Assembly: GCA_019312835.1 (NCBI GenBank)
Contig: JAFDCJ010000356.1
Coordinates: 1-39,053 of the forward strand
Direction: 5' to 3'
DNA: 39,053 nucleotides
From: Deltaproteobacteria bacterium
GTDB taxonomy: Bacteria; Desulfobacterota; Desulfobacteria; Desulfobacterales; JAFDCJ01
A program made the position numbers and the translations under genes. Each line of letters opens with the position of its first letter. Position 1 is the stretch's first letter. The notes under the pieces were generated by a model. That model saw only the letters and a list, made by a program, of their open reading frames with translations. It was not told the origin of the DNA and searched no databases. Shown one piece after another: positions 32,374-39,053 of this stretch.

Positions 32374-33522
32374 TCAACCTTCGATCGGTTCGCGGATGAT
32401 ATGCGGCGGTTCGGGGTAGGCCGGGCTAAAACACTGCAAGTCATCGATTTCAGAACGCACCGACATATCCCTTGAAACAGCGTCCAGGGAATCGCGAACA
32501 ATGGTTTCCAGATCCTCGGGCTCAAGTTTGACCCGGGCATTGATAATAAGTGTTCCCCGGGGCAATCGGTCAAGCTTTTCTCCGCCAACGGTCGGCTCGG
32601 CTGCCAGATGGGTCAGGTTGGCCCACATGGATTTACCGGAACTGGTCAGCACAAATTTCAGGTGGCCAATTTCCCCTTTTTCGATCTTAAATCTGTCACG
32701 CAGCCTGGTTGCCAGGGACGTCATCAACCGGCCGGCGTCAAAGGGCTGTTCGGCCTGCAACTTAACGGCGGCATTCAGCCAGCCCAAAACGGCCTCAGCG
32801 CGGGCATAGCGATCATAATCGATCTGGCTCAAAACCGTGTTGGCGCCCGGTCGGCCCGAAATAAGATCCTCGAGCCATTCATCCATTCCGGTGCCGTCTT
32901 TGGCTGAGACTGCCATCAATTTTTTTTGGGGATAGCGCTCCCCGATTGCCGCCAGCAGCCGACGCGTTTCTTTCTCGGTCAGGAGATCGACCTTGTTGAG
33001 AACAATGGTGTCGGCTTCCTCCAGCTGTTTGCCAAACAGGTAGGCAACATCTTCCGGAAAGTCGGTTTGGGTTTCATTTAATATCAACGAGCGCACCCGC
33101 TCAGGGTCCACCATGATTGAAAAGGGGGCGAAACGAAAGGCGTCACGGTACTGTATTTTTATCGGGTTGGCAACAGCCGCCACAAAATCTGTGCAGCTTC
33201 CCACCGGTTCGCCCATCAAAACGTCTGGATCGTGCGCCAAAATTTTTTCAACATGCTCGATCAGTTCATCAAATTTACAGCAAAAACACCCCTTAACCAC
33301 TTCTTCGACGGGAACACCGAGGTCCGCCAGCATCTGCCTCACGATGATGGTGTCAACCAGGTTTTCACTCTGGTCATTGGTAATAAATCCCACCCGCTGT
33401 TCTTTTTCGATCAACCGTTTCGCAAGTGCGGCTAAAGCCGTCGTTTTGCCGGAACCTAAAAACCCACCTGAAAATATCATTTTTACCGGCTTTTTGACAG
33501 ATAGCTTTCTTGAGGAACTCAT
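32374..33522 (-). CDS. COG0523 (CobW-like) GTPase, putative metallochaperone
   Basis: 382 residues. The P-loop FSGGFLGSGKTTALAALA is at about residues 17-34, the metal-binding Cys79-F-Cys81-Cys82 motif follows VVKG, and VLNKVDLLTEKE is the base-recognition motif. The switch segment reads EPVGSC, not the usual ESTG, a deviation. C-terminal domain from about 285 (HLKFVLTSSGKSMWANLT) is unlike the classic CobW_C. Family members deliver zinc, cobalt or iron to client enzymes with GTP. A strong CAGGAGG ribosome site precedes the ATG. It leads a three-gene minus-strand set with Trx-like and TPR proteins. Confidence 0.85.
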   Translation of the reverse strand: MSSSRKLSVKKPVKMIFSGGFLGSGKTTALAALAKRLIEKEQRVGFITNDQSENLVDTIIVRQMLADLGVPVEEVVKGCFCCKFDELIEHVEKILAHDPDVLMGEPVGSCTDFVAAVANPIKIQYRDAFRFAPFSIMVDPERVRSLILNETQTDFPEDVAYLFGKQLEEADTIVLNKVDLLTEKETRRLLAAIGERYPQKKLMAVSAKDGTGMDEWLEDLISGRPGANTVLSQIDYDRYARAEAVLGWLNAAVKLQAEQPFDAGRLMTSLATRLRDRFKIEKGEIGHLKFVLTSSGKSMWANLTHLAAEPTVGGEKLDRLPRGTLIINARVKLEPEDLETIVRDSLDAVSRDMSVRSEIDDLQCFSPAYPEPPHIIREPIEG

Positions 33523-33735
33523 GGGGTTACCTCCTGTTCATTTGTATATGCTTTAAACTTTAAGATCTTTACTTTCAACAGTCAATCATCCAAAGGCTGA
33601 TTTTAAATGGGCAGTGAGTTCAGAGACATATCAGGGGTTGAATTTCAGGGGCTTTTACCTGTATATAAACTGAATCATGACGGATAAGCGGCGACCGACC
33701 GCTTCCGCGAAAATAGCCTGTGTGAAGGAGGAGAG

Positions 33736-34245
33736 ATGGCAGTCATAGAAAAATTTCTTGGCCGGTGCGTCAACATTCCCGGTGATCGAAAATATTATGC
33801 CAAGCAGGGCCTGTGGGCCAAAGCGCAAGGTGATCGTGTTGTCTTTGGCTTCACGGAGCCAGCCCTGGTTTTGGCCGGTGGGGTGAATGGCCTGGACTGG
33901 CTGGTTGAGGAAAACGCTTCGGTTCGACAAGGACAGGACGTTGTATTCGTCATTACGGGCAAAATCCAATACATCGACACCCCCCTCCAGGGAACCATCT
34001 CTTTTAATAGGGGCCTGAAACCAGACCTCTCGCCCGTGGTAGAAGACCCCTATGACAAAGGGTGGCTGTTTAGAATAAAACCGGATGCCGGCATGACGGA
34101 GACAGACCTCACGGCAATGGACGCCCGAGGCTACACCGAGAGTTTAAAGAGCAGCGAGGGATGTAAAAACCCAGAAGGGTTAAAAGGTGGTGTTTCGGGA
34201 ATTTGCAAGGCGGTTTATTCAGGTATCCGCGATCAAAATATTTAA
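33736..34245 (+). CDS. GcvH-like (lipoyl-domain fold) protein lacking the lipoyl-lysine position
   Basis: 169 residues, with a perfect GAAGGAGGAGAG ribosome site. The fold follows glycine cleavage H protein: WAKAQGDRVVFGFTEPAL, VKxG-like VRQGQDVV, and EDPYDKGWLFRIKPDAG match strongly. Where GcvH has the lipoylated Lys (ESVKAxSD), this protein has Gly75 followed by Lys76 (VITGKIQYIDTP). A C-terminal tail of about 50 residues with two Cys is extra. It may no longer carry lipoate or carry it one residue away. It is next to a thioredoxin-like gene and far from any visible glycine-cleavage gene. Confidence 0.75.
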   Translation: MAVIEKFLGRCVNIPGDRKYYAKQGLWAKAQGDRVVFGFTEPALVLAGGVNGLDWLVEENASVRQGQDVVFVITGKIQYIDTPLQGTISFNRGLKPDLSPVVEDPYDKGWLFRIKPDAGMTETDLTAMDARGYTESLKSSEGCKNPEGLKGGVSGICKAVYSGIRDQNI

Positions 34246-34281
34246 AAAAATGCCCCAATTGGTTAAGGCAAGTATTCAGCC

Positions 34282-34581
34282 ATGCAGCAATACCAAAATC
34301 CAGTTCTGGTGGAGATCGTAGCCAAAAAGAAAGGCTGTATGCTTTGCGACCTGGCAATCGGAATCCTGGAAGAAGTATCTCCCGAGTTTGAAAACGGAAT
34401 ATTGACATGGGAAGTGGTGGATGTAAGTGACCGCGACGGCCTGCGCCGTTTTGATGAATTAACAAATGTGTGTGGACGACGGCCGGCGGTGCCATCTATT
34501 GTGATCAACAACAGGATCGCTTTCGATAACATTCCCGATATGGAAGCACTGGCAGAAGCTGTGAGATCGGCATCCACATGA
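34282..34581 (+). CDS. Thioredoxin-like protein with CxxC, Cys homologue of the selenoprotein
   Basis: 99 residues. The active site is KKKG-Cys19-ML-Cys22-DLAIG, followed by SPEFENGILTWEVVDVSDRDG and the cis-Pro block RRPAVPSIVINNRIAFDNIP. It aligns end to end with the UxxC selenoprotein at 27657-27959, with Cys19 opposite Sec17. It follows the GcvH-like gene by 36 bases on the same strand and converges on the TrxR-like gene after 21 bases. Confidence 0.8.
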   Translation: MQQYQNPVLVEIVAKKKGCMLCDLAIGILEEVSPEFENGILTWEVVDVSDRDGLRRFDELTNVCGRRPAVPSIVINNRIAFDNIPDMEALAEAVRSAST

Positions 34582-34602
34582 GCGTGCCACAACCATCTTT
34601 AC

Positions 34603-35532
34603 CTAACTGGAGGAGATGCTTGTTTCGATGAATTCGGCTGCATATTTGGCGGCCCTGGCACCATCGGCGCAGGCCGTCAGCACCTGCCACATGTCGGTCT
34701 CCCGCACATCACCGGCTGCGAAAAGACCGGGAAAAGATGTCATCAGCTTTTGATCCGCCTTCAGGTAGCCGTCTCCATTTTTTTCCACCTCAAGATCCAG
34801 CATTTTGGTGTTCGGTCGCCATCCGATGGCCAGAAATATCCCGTCAACTGCCAGGTGCCTGTCCGTATCCGCCGTGGTGGACACCACAACGCCTTCAACG
34901 ACCCCGGATCCCCGATAACCCTTGATTTCCGTATTCAAAAGCTGTTCAATATTTTTTTGTTTTCCAATTAGATTTTGATGGGCCGCATCCATCGCGAGTT
35001 TCTCGCTGCGGCATATCAGGAGGACCTTTTTGGCAATACGGGCCAAAGAGACAGCATGCTGGGCCGCTGTGTTATCGTTACCCACAACGGCCAGGACTGC
35101 ATCTTTGCCTCTGTACAGGGGCCCATCACAAATCGAACAAAAATGTACGCCGACGAGGTTGGCATTGGCTACCGCCAGCCTTTTCGGTAGGCGACCGGTG
35201 GCGACGACGGCGCAGGAAGCCGCATACTGCTGGCCATCGACGTCAATCCCGATAAAAAGGCCCGCCTCGTGACGCAGTCTATCTAGGCGCGTCATCGTAA
35301 AAAAGGCGCCTTCGCGCTGGGCCTGCTGGAATGCCATCGTACCGAATTGGGTACCGGATATTTCTTCCAGATAACCGGGAAAATTAGCCAGATGCTGGAT
35401 CATATAGGTGCTGCCGCCCGGGATATCACCAAATACGATGACGTTTAATCCCAATCGCTGGCCGTACAAGGCCGCTGTCAATCCGGCAGGACCCGATCCC
35501 AGAATCATGAGATCATATGTAGTTTCGGACAT
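34603..35532 (-). CDS. Thioredoxin-reductase-like flavoprotein
   Basis: 309 residues from the ATG at 35532, with AAGGACGG ahead and 12 bases after the CobW stop. The FAD loop DLMILGSGPAGLTAALYGQR, the redox-active HFCSICDGP (Cys132, Cys135) and the FAD-closing GLFAAGDVRETD are complete. The second Rossmann motif reads VVGNDNTAAQHA rather than GGGNSAxE, and the NADPH-specificity HRRxxxR is replaced by ICRSEKLAM, so NADPH is probably not the electron donor; ferredoxin, F420 or another carrier is possible. It should reduce the small thioredoxin-like proteins around it. Last gene of the set that begins with the selenomethyltransferase. Confidence 0.85.
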   Translation of the reverse strand: MSETTYDLMILGSGPAGLTAALYGQRLGLNVIVFGDIPGGSTYMIQHLANFPGYLEEISGTQFGTMAFQQAQREGAFFTMTRLDRLRHEAGLFIGIDVDGQQYAASCAVVATGRLPKRLAVANANLVGVHFCSICDGPLYRGKDAVLAVVGNDNTAAQHAVSLARIAKKVLLICRSEKLAMDAAHQNLIGKQKNIEQLLNTEIKGYRGSGVVEGVVVSTTADTDRHLAVDGIFLAIGWRPNTKMLDLEVEKNGDGYLKADQKLMTSFPGLFAAGDVRETDMWQVLTACADGARAAKYAAEFIETSISSS

Positions 35533-35543
35533 CTTTGCCGTCC

Positions 35544-36575
35544 TTATTGCGAATAGGGTTGAAACACCCCTCTGCTTGTCCAATCACCTGTACGGGTTGC
35601 CTCTTCGATTCTTTCCATGGATTCAGGCGGCCCGATAAAAACGACAATATTGCGGTGCTTGATGCGCGCCTTCGGCACACCGGATTTTTCAATGGCCCAA
35701 TCGCCCATGACATAACTGAACAAATATATTTCACCTTTTTCTTCCACAAACCCCTTGGCTCTGACAACCGAAGGGGGTAGGGCCTCGGCCATGGCTCTGA
35801 CCTGCTGCAGGTCGTCTCCGTTCCAGGTATAGGTGACGGACATGAGGATATCCGGTGGGGTTATTTCAAGATCGGGGCTATCCAGGAGGTCATCAATGAA
35901 TTGGTCAAGTGCTTCCTCCGAAAGGACCGGCACTTGTGCGGTTTTGGATTCCGGCATCTCGGAATCGGATAACACCTGTTCCCCTAAGTCAAAAAAATCC
36001 GCCAACGGGATATCGGCATAGGTGGTTTCAAAAAAGGAGGGGTCGGGGTGAAACTGCCGAATGATGCTTTTCGTTTCTTCAATGAGCTCCGGCGCGGCGC
36101 TATCAATCTTATTAATGATAAATACGGTGGAAGACGCAATCTGTTTTTCCAACGATGCGAAGGCGCCGTAAGCATCTAAAAAGTGAGCCGCATCGATTAC
36201 GCAAAACTGCTCCCTGAAGCGAAATCGATCGTTGAAAATAGGCAGTTTCAAATCTTTTTTTAAATCGGAGGGGTTGGCAACACCCGTTGATTCAATCAGC
36301 ATGACATCAGGTTTTACTTTGCTGTTGAGTTCGTAGAGACCTTTTATAAAATCTGTTTTAACGCAGACGCAAAAGATGGAACCTTTGCTGATTTCCATCA
36401 TATCGATGTCATCTCCCTCAACCAAAGTGCCATCCACGCCGACTTCACCGAATTCGTTAACCAGCAGGGTCAGTTTTTTATCTTTGGGGAAGCGCTTAAT
36501 AATGCGATTCAGCAAAGTGGTTTTGCCACTGCCTAAAAAGCCGGTAATCAGATATACGTGAGTGCAATCGGACAT
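35544..36575 (-). CDS. COG0523 (CobW-like) GTPase, second copy
   Basis: 343 residues. P-loop YLITGFLGSGKTTLLNRII at residues 8-26, VNEFGEVGVDG as switch region, ESTGVANPSD as G3 and INKIDSAAPE as G4 are all canonical. The metal motif reads FCVCVK (Cys69-V-Cys71-V), lacking the last Cys of CxCC. The C-terminal half is long, acidic between residues 200 and 240, then ends with VVRAKGFVEEKGEIYLFSYVMGDW as in CobW_C domains. Starts 3 bases after the Trx-like stop. As a putative zinc chaperone in the same set it could load the zinc-dependent methyltransferase; that is inference. Confidence 0.9.
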   Translation of the reverse strand: MSDCTHVYLITGFLGSGKTTLLNRIIKRFPKDKKLTLLVNEFGEVGVDGTLVEGDDIDMMEISKGSIFCVCVKTDFIKGLYELNSKVKPDVMLIESTGVANPSDLKKDLKLPIFNDRFRFREQFCVIDAAHFLDAYGAFASLEKQIASSTVFIINKIDSAAPELIEETKSIIRQFHPDPSFFETTYADIPLADFFDLGEQVLSDSEMPESKTAQVPVLSEEALDQFIDDLLDSPDLEITPPDILMSVTYTWNGDDLQQVRAMAEALPPSVVRAKGFVEEKGEIYLFSYVMGDWAIEKSGVPKARIKHRNIVVFIGPPESMERIEEATRTGDWTSRGVFQPYSQ

Positions 36576-36578
36576 GCC

Positions 36579-36824
36579 TTACAGCTTCTCCTCGATCTTT
36601 GCCTTGATTTGTTTGGGGCTGAGCACTTTGCCGGTTGAAATGACTTCGCCATCAATTACAAGCCCCGGTGTCATAAACACCCCCATTTTGGCAAAATAGT
36701 TGACGTCTCCGATTTTTTCGATATCAATCGCTGCGGGAGACGCCAGGTCAGCCACCGCATGTTGGGTGTTTTCATACAGTTGATCACAGCGCTTGCACCC
36801 GGTTCCTAAGATTTCAACTTTCAT
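36579..36824 (-). CDS. Small thioredoxin-fold protein (Thioredoxin_3 / MTH895-like)
   Basis: 81 residues: MKVEILGTG-Cys10-KR-Cys13-DQLYENTQ, IDIEKIGDVNYFAKMGVFMTPGLVIDGEVISTGKVLS, and a KIEEKL end (longer stretch quoted by its landmarks: GVFMTPGLVIDGE holds the cis-Pro). This is the textbook form of the family. GGGAGG lies 6 bases ahead of the ATG, just after a small ggcgg/ccgcc hairpin (36837-36851). It sits between the zinc-ribbon gene and the CobW gene. Confidence 0.9.
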   Translation of the reverse strand: MKVEILGTGCKRCDQLYENTQHAVADLASPAAIDIEKIGDVNYFAKMGVFMTPGLVIDGEVISTGKVLSPKQIKAKIEEKL

Positions 36825-36863
36825 GATTGGCCTCCCGGCGGAAAAACCGCCGCCCTTTATTGG

Positions 36864-37169
36864 TTATTCATAAAGGGGTATCGCATTTGCCTTATCTTGG
36901 AGCAGTAGAAGATTCTGGCAAAATTTGCAAACGCCCAGAGATCCTTTGGATCGGGTAAGTTGATCCCAGAGGTTAAAATAGATTGCCCTGTTGTTCGAGT
37001 CCATCTTCTCGGTCAAAGCATCCGGTTCTTCCAGTTCCCGGATGCGATCGGATTTTCCGCAATAGGGGCACAGGATGCCAAACAATGCCACGTCTGTTTG
37101 CGGCAGGCCGTGCTGCAAGACAAACGTTTTCAGTTCTTCAACCGCTTCATTCAATTCCAATATAAACAC
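36864..37169 (-). CDS. Four-Cys zinc-ribbon-like protein of unknown function
   Basis: 101 residues with two CxxC pairs: Cys34-PY-Cys37-GKSD and Cys81-KF-Cys84-QNLL, 43 residues apart, which could bind one zinc or an Fe-S cluster. The N-terminal 30 residues form a helix and a strand (EAVEELKTFVLQHGL). No family recognised. It lies after the Trx-like gene (37243-37644), from which a terminator-like hairpin separates it. Confidence 0.6.
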   Translation of the reverse strand: MFILELNEAVEELKTFVLQHGLPQTDVALFGILCPYCGKSDRIRELEEPDALTEKMDSNNRAIYFNLWDQLTRSKGSLGVCKFCQNLLLLQDKANAIPLYE

Positions 37170-37181
37170 GTCTCCACTTCT

Positions 37182-37223
37182 GCAAAATTAAACAAGCCGG
37201 GCCTATTGCAGGGCCCGGCTTGT
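37182..37223 (-). terminator. Terminator-like hairpin inside the selenomethyltransferase gene set
   Basis: On the minus strand a perfect 12-bp stem (acaagccgggcc / ggcccggcttgt, arms 37223-37212 and 37203-37192) with an 8-base loop is followed by TTAATTTT. It lies in the 73-base gap between the Trx-like and zinc-ribbon genes, and probably lets only part of the transcripts continue, so the first two genes would be made in excess. Confidence 0.65.
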
Positions 37224-37242
37224 GTGCATGCTCATGCGTTCA

Positions 37243-37644
37243 TCATTCGACTTTGGAATCCGTGCGCGTGGCCATACCGGCGCCTGCTTTTTTCAGGTTT
37301 TCCTGAATTTTATCAAATTCAAAGCCGTGGTCTCGAAGTGACACAATGCGTTCCCGCATGGCATCGGAAGGGGCCCGCTTGGCCATTTCATCGATCAGTT
37401 CCTCATACTGTGGAATGATACTTTCAAATACCAGGTCTTTTTCAATGCAGATGGTCGGCAGGACCTTACCCTGAAGCTCAATAAACTTACCGATGCCATC
37501 TTTGTTTTTGATCGACCATTCCTTGTATACGATCATATCCTGAACATCAGCCGGCAATGCTGCGATGGACTCCATCATGTAGCCGCAAGCGGCGCACTGC
37601 ACACTGTCCAGTGTCAGAACGTCAATGGTAATTTTATCTGCCAT
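37243..37644 (-). CDS. Thioredoxin-like protein following the selenomethyltransferase
   Basis: 133 residues. Strand KITIDVLTLDS, then Cys17-AA-Cys20-GYMMESI, strand IVYKEWSIKNKDG and LPTICIEKDLVFESIIP, with a cis-Pro-like Leu-Pro, follow the thioredoxin order seen in the other small proteins here. About 45 charged residues beyond the domain (residues 90-133, MRERIVSLRDHGFEFDK...) are an extension. AGGAGG precedes the ATG. It starts 27 bases after the methyltransferase stop and is the closest partner of that selenoprotein. Confidence 0.72.
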   Translation of the reverse strand: MADKITIDVLTLDSVQCAACGYMMESIAALPADVQDMIVYKEWSIKNKDGIGKFIELQGKVLPTICIEKDLVFESIIPQYEELIDEMAKRAPSDAMRERIVSLRDHGFEFDKIQENLKKAGAGMATRTDSKVE

Positions 37645-37671
37645 GATCCGAATCCTCCTTTCTGTAGTAGT

Positions 37672-38706
37672 TTACCAAGATTCCGGATACTTGGCATAAT
37701 ATTGTTCAAACCAGTCTCGGACTTCGATCGCTTGATCCATATGTTCCACCGGAACATCGTAAGGCATATCTCAGCCAGGGGCGAAGGTATAACCTTCTTG
37801 CCCGCCTGCGGCCAGGCTTACGATCGCATCCTCTCTGGGAGACAGCAACCCAAGGCTCAAGGCCAGGGTCAGCTTCAAGTTGCCGCCAAAGCCCACCCCG
37901 TGTTTGCGCGCCAGGTCGCGCACAAAGAGCATGTTGAGTTGTTCATCAATGGCAAAGCCGTGGGTGCCGATCTTACAGACATCTTCAAGGACCTTGGTGC
38001 AGTCGCCACAAATAAAGAATGATGAAGTCGCGCCGGCATCGTGAATCACTTTGATGGCCGGTTGTGAATTGGGAGTGACAAACTTCTGAAAGGTTTCGGA
38101 TTTGATCTGAGACGCCACCGGATCAACGATGGCGATGATCTCGCAGCCCATGTCGGCATAAAACCCTGCTGCTGCCGCACCAACTTCACCGGCAAATTTG
38201 ATAACATCGGCCGCAAAATCGGGATTTTTGTAAACATCGGTGAAGATGCGCACCCCGGCCAGATGGGAAGCCAGCGTCAAGGGGCCGCAAAAAAGTCCCA
38301 TCATGACACAATCGAGTTCATCCAGTTGGGGCTTGGCAATTTTGGCCGCCTCAAAAATTACCGGCCAGCGACCGGCGTCTTTGGTGGGAATGGACAGCCC
38401 GGCATCGGCCGGCGTCTTATCGGAGCAGGGATGGGTGGTTACGGAAGGTACGTTGTCGGGCCACCATTTCAGCTCACAACCGACGGAATTCGCTTCAACA
38501 GAAAGATCAAAAAGTAGCGGAATTCCGTCAGCCTTGTATCTTTTGGCGGCATTGACGACGCCCTTCGCTAATAGTTCAGGATCTTGGAGCATTTTATCCG
38601 ACGGTTCATTGATCAAGAAAGCGCAGTGAACCCCTGCGTATGGCACCCATGGGGGTTTTTCCGTTCTCTTACCCCGATAGGCATCGATCAACAGTTGTTT
38701 GGCCAT
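37672..38706 (-). CDS. Selenocysteine-containing MtaA/UroD-family corrinoid methyltransferase
   Basis: 344 residues when the in-frame TGA at 37771-37773 is read as Sec312. The first 311 residues are a UroD/MtaA-type TIM barrel (WVPYAGVHCAFLINEPSDKM, LFCGPLTLASHLAG, FFICGDCTKVL). The read-through adds DMPYDVPVEHMDQAIE and ends ESW; this restores the family C-terminus, normally APGC-D-x-P-x-x-(T/V)P. The Cys there is a zinc ligand in MtaA and MtbA, so Sec replaces a zinc ligand. The usual His of HxC is Phe231 (FIC233). Such enzymes move methyl groups between corrinoid proteins and thiols. AGGAG precedes the ATG. The next genes are Trx-like, zinc ribbon, Trx-like, CobW and TrxR-like. Confidence 0.85.
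37741..37757 (-). promoter_or_regulatory. Candidate bacterial SECIS hairpin (methyltransferase)
   Basis: On the minus strand atgttcc-ggt-ggaacat forms a perfect 7-bp stem with a GGU loop. It begins 13 bases after the TGA, and the loop lies about 21 bases after it, close to the geometry and GGU-type loop of the E. coli fdhF SECIS. The bases also encode protein, as bacterial SECIS elements do. Confidence 0.8.
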
Positions 38707-38938
38707 TGGAAATCTCCTTTCTTTTTGGTTTAGGGGTCACGTTTCTACACAGAATTGTATAAACGTTTCTTTCATCACCTCCTTCCATACTTGGTCTGAT
38801 TGCCGCTGTCTGGTAAAAATATCAGACGGCCCCAGTTGCGCACTCTCTGCAGTGATCTTGAACGATAGAAAACGAATACTAAACATCAAACTATACTGAA
38901 ATTGTCAAGATTCATTTTCATTTGTAAACCCCAGTGAC
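38707..38938 (-). promoter_or_regulatory. Leader region of the selenomethyltransferase gene
   Basis: Holds a strong minus-strand AAGGAGGTG directly before an ATG (38775) that opens a 12-codon ORF ending in TGA at 38737-38739, in frame with the methyltransferase ATG. A TTGACA box at 38908-38903 (minus) has only a weak -10. A gtctg/cagac hairpin lies at about 38808-38826. No other gene seen. Confidence 0.3.
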
Positions 38939-39053
38939 TTATTCTAGAAGAATAATGCCATAATAGTTATAGGTTTCACAGGTTTTAGCGGCAACCTCTG
39001 AAGATGTACCCAGATTACTTAAAGTTCCAATGACATCAATGGAAAATGATTCC
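38939..39053 (-). CDS. C-terminal end of an unidentified protein (partial)
   Basis: The minus-strand frame is open from the right edge and ends at TAA (38941-38939), giving 37 residues that include SIDVIGTLSNLGTSSEVAAK and end in YYGIILLE. The composition looks like a real protein, but no family can be named. It would lie upstream of, and on the same strand as, the selenomethyltransferase gene. Confidence 0.45.
   Translation of the reverse strand, partial: ESFSIDVIGTLSNLGTSSEVAAKTCETYNYYGIILLE

Noticed and set aside
37771-38706. Methyltransferase ending at TGA as a 311-residue protein
   Set aside because: The frame continues with family-like sequence and the stop falls exactly on the conserved Cys position with a hairpin after it.

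Overview
The window reads as a chromosomal stretch of an anaerobic sulfate-reducing-type bacterium of the Desulfobacterota, most likely Desulfobacterales. This is an inference from four things: a nearly complete anaerobic (early cobalt insertion) cobamide pathway, MtaA/UroD-type corrinoid methyltransferase and MeaB genes, selenocysteine-coding UGA codons, and the overall gene mix. No rRNA or tRNA gene was seen.

Left part (1-6150): the end of an unknown plus-strand ORF; a minus-strand set of PP2C phosphatase, double-FHA protein and glycosyltransferase; manA; a 630-base gene-free stretch; and an overlapping pair, IHF/HU-like protein and a small holin-family-4 membrane protein.

Central part (6150-27650): a cobamide locus with two divergent cobalamin riboswitches back to back. 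One drives cobT leftwards. The other drives a roughly 19.5-kb rightward operon: btuC-btuD-btuF, cbiA, cbiC, cbiL, a Gate-domain membrane protein, cbiD, fused cbiET, cbiF, cbiG, cbiH, cobQ, cobU, cobS, cbiB, a CbiR-like TIM barrel, an Old Yellow Enzyme-like flavoprotein and a corrinoid adenosyltransferase. Each riboswitch is followed by an intrinsic terminator. cbiJ, cbiK/cbiX, cobD, a cobalt transporter and lower-ligand synthesis genes are not in the window. Seven inverted repeats with arms built of tandem 7-mers (one of 8-mers) lie at gene borders here, and some run into coding sequence.

Right part (27650-39053): a corrinoid/redox region. It holds a B12-binding protein with MeaB, two COG0523 (CobW-like) GTPases, a GcvH-like protein that has lost the lipoyl lysine position, a thioredoxin-reductase-like flavoprotein, two zinc-ribbon proteins and six small thioredoxin-fold proteins. 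Two genes are conventionally truncated by an in-frame UGA that is best read as selenocysteine: a UxxC thioredoxin-like protein (27657-27959) and an MtaA/UroD-family methyltransferase (37672-38706) in which Sec sits at the C-terminal zinc-ligand Cys position. A hairpin follows each UGA at SECIS-like distance. The methyltransferase heads a six-gene minus-strand set (methyltransferase, Trx-like, zinc ribbon, Trx-like, CobW GTPase, TrxR-like). My inference is a selenium- and zinc-dependent methyl-transfer unit with its own redox partners and metallochaperone; it is the best candidate here for an undescribed system.
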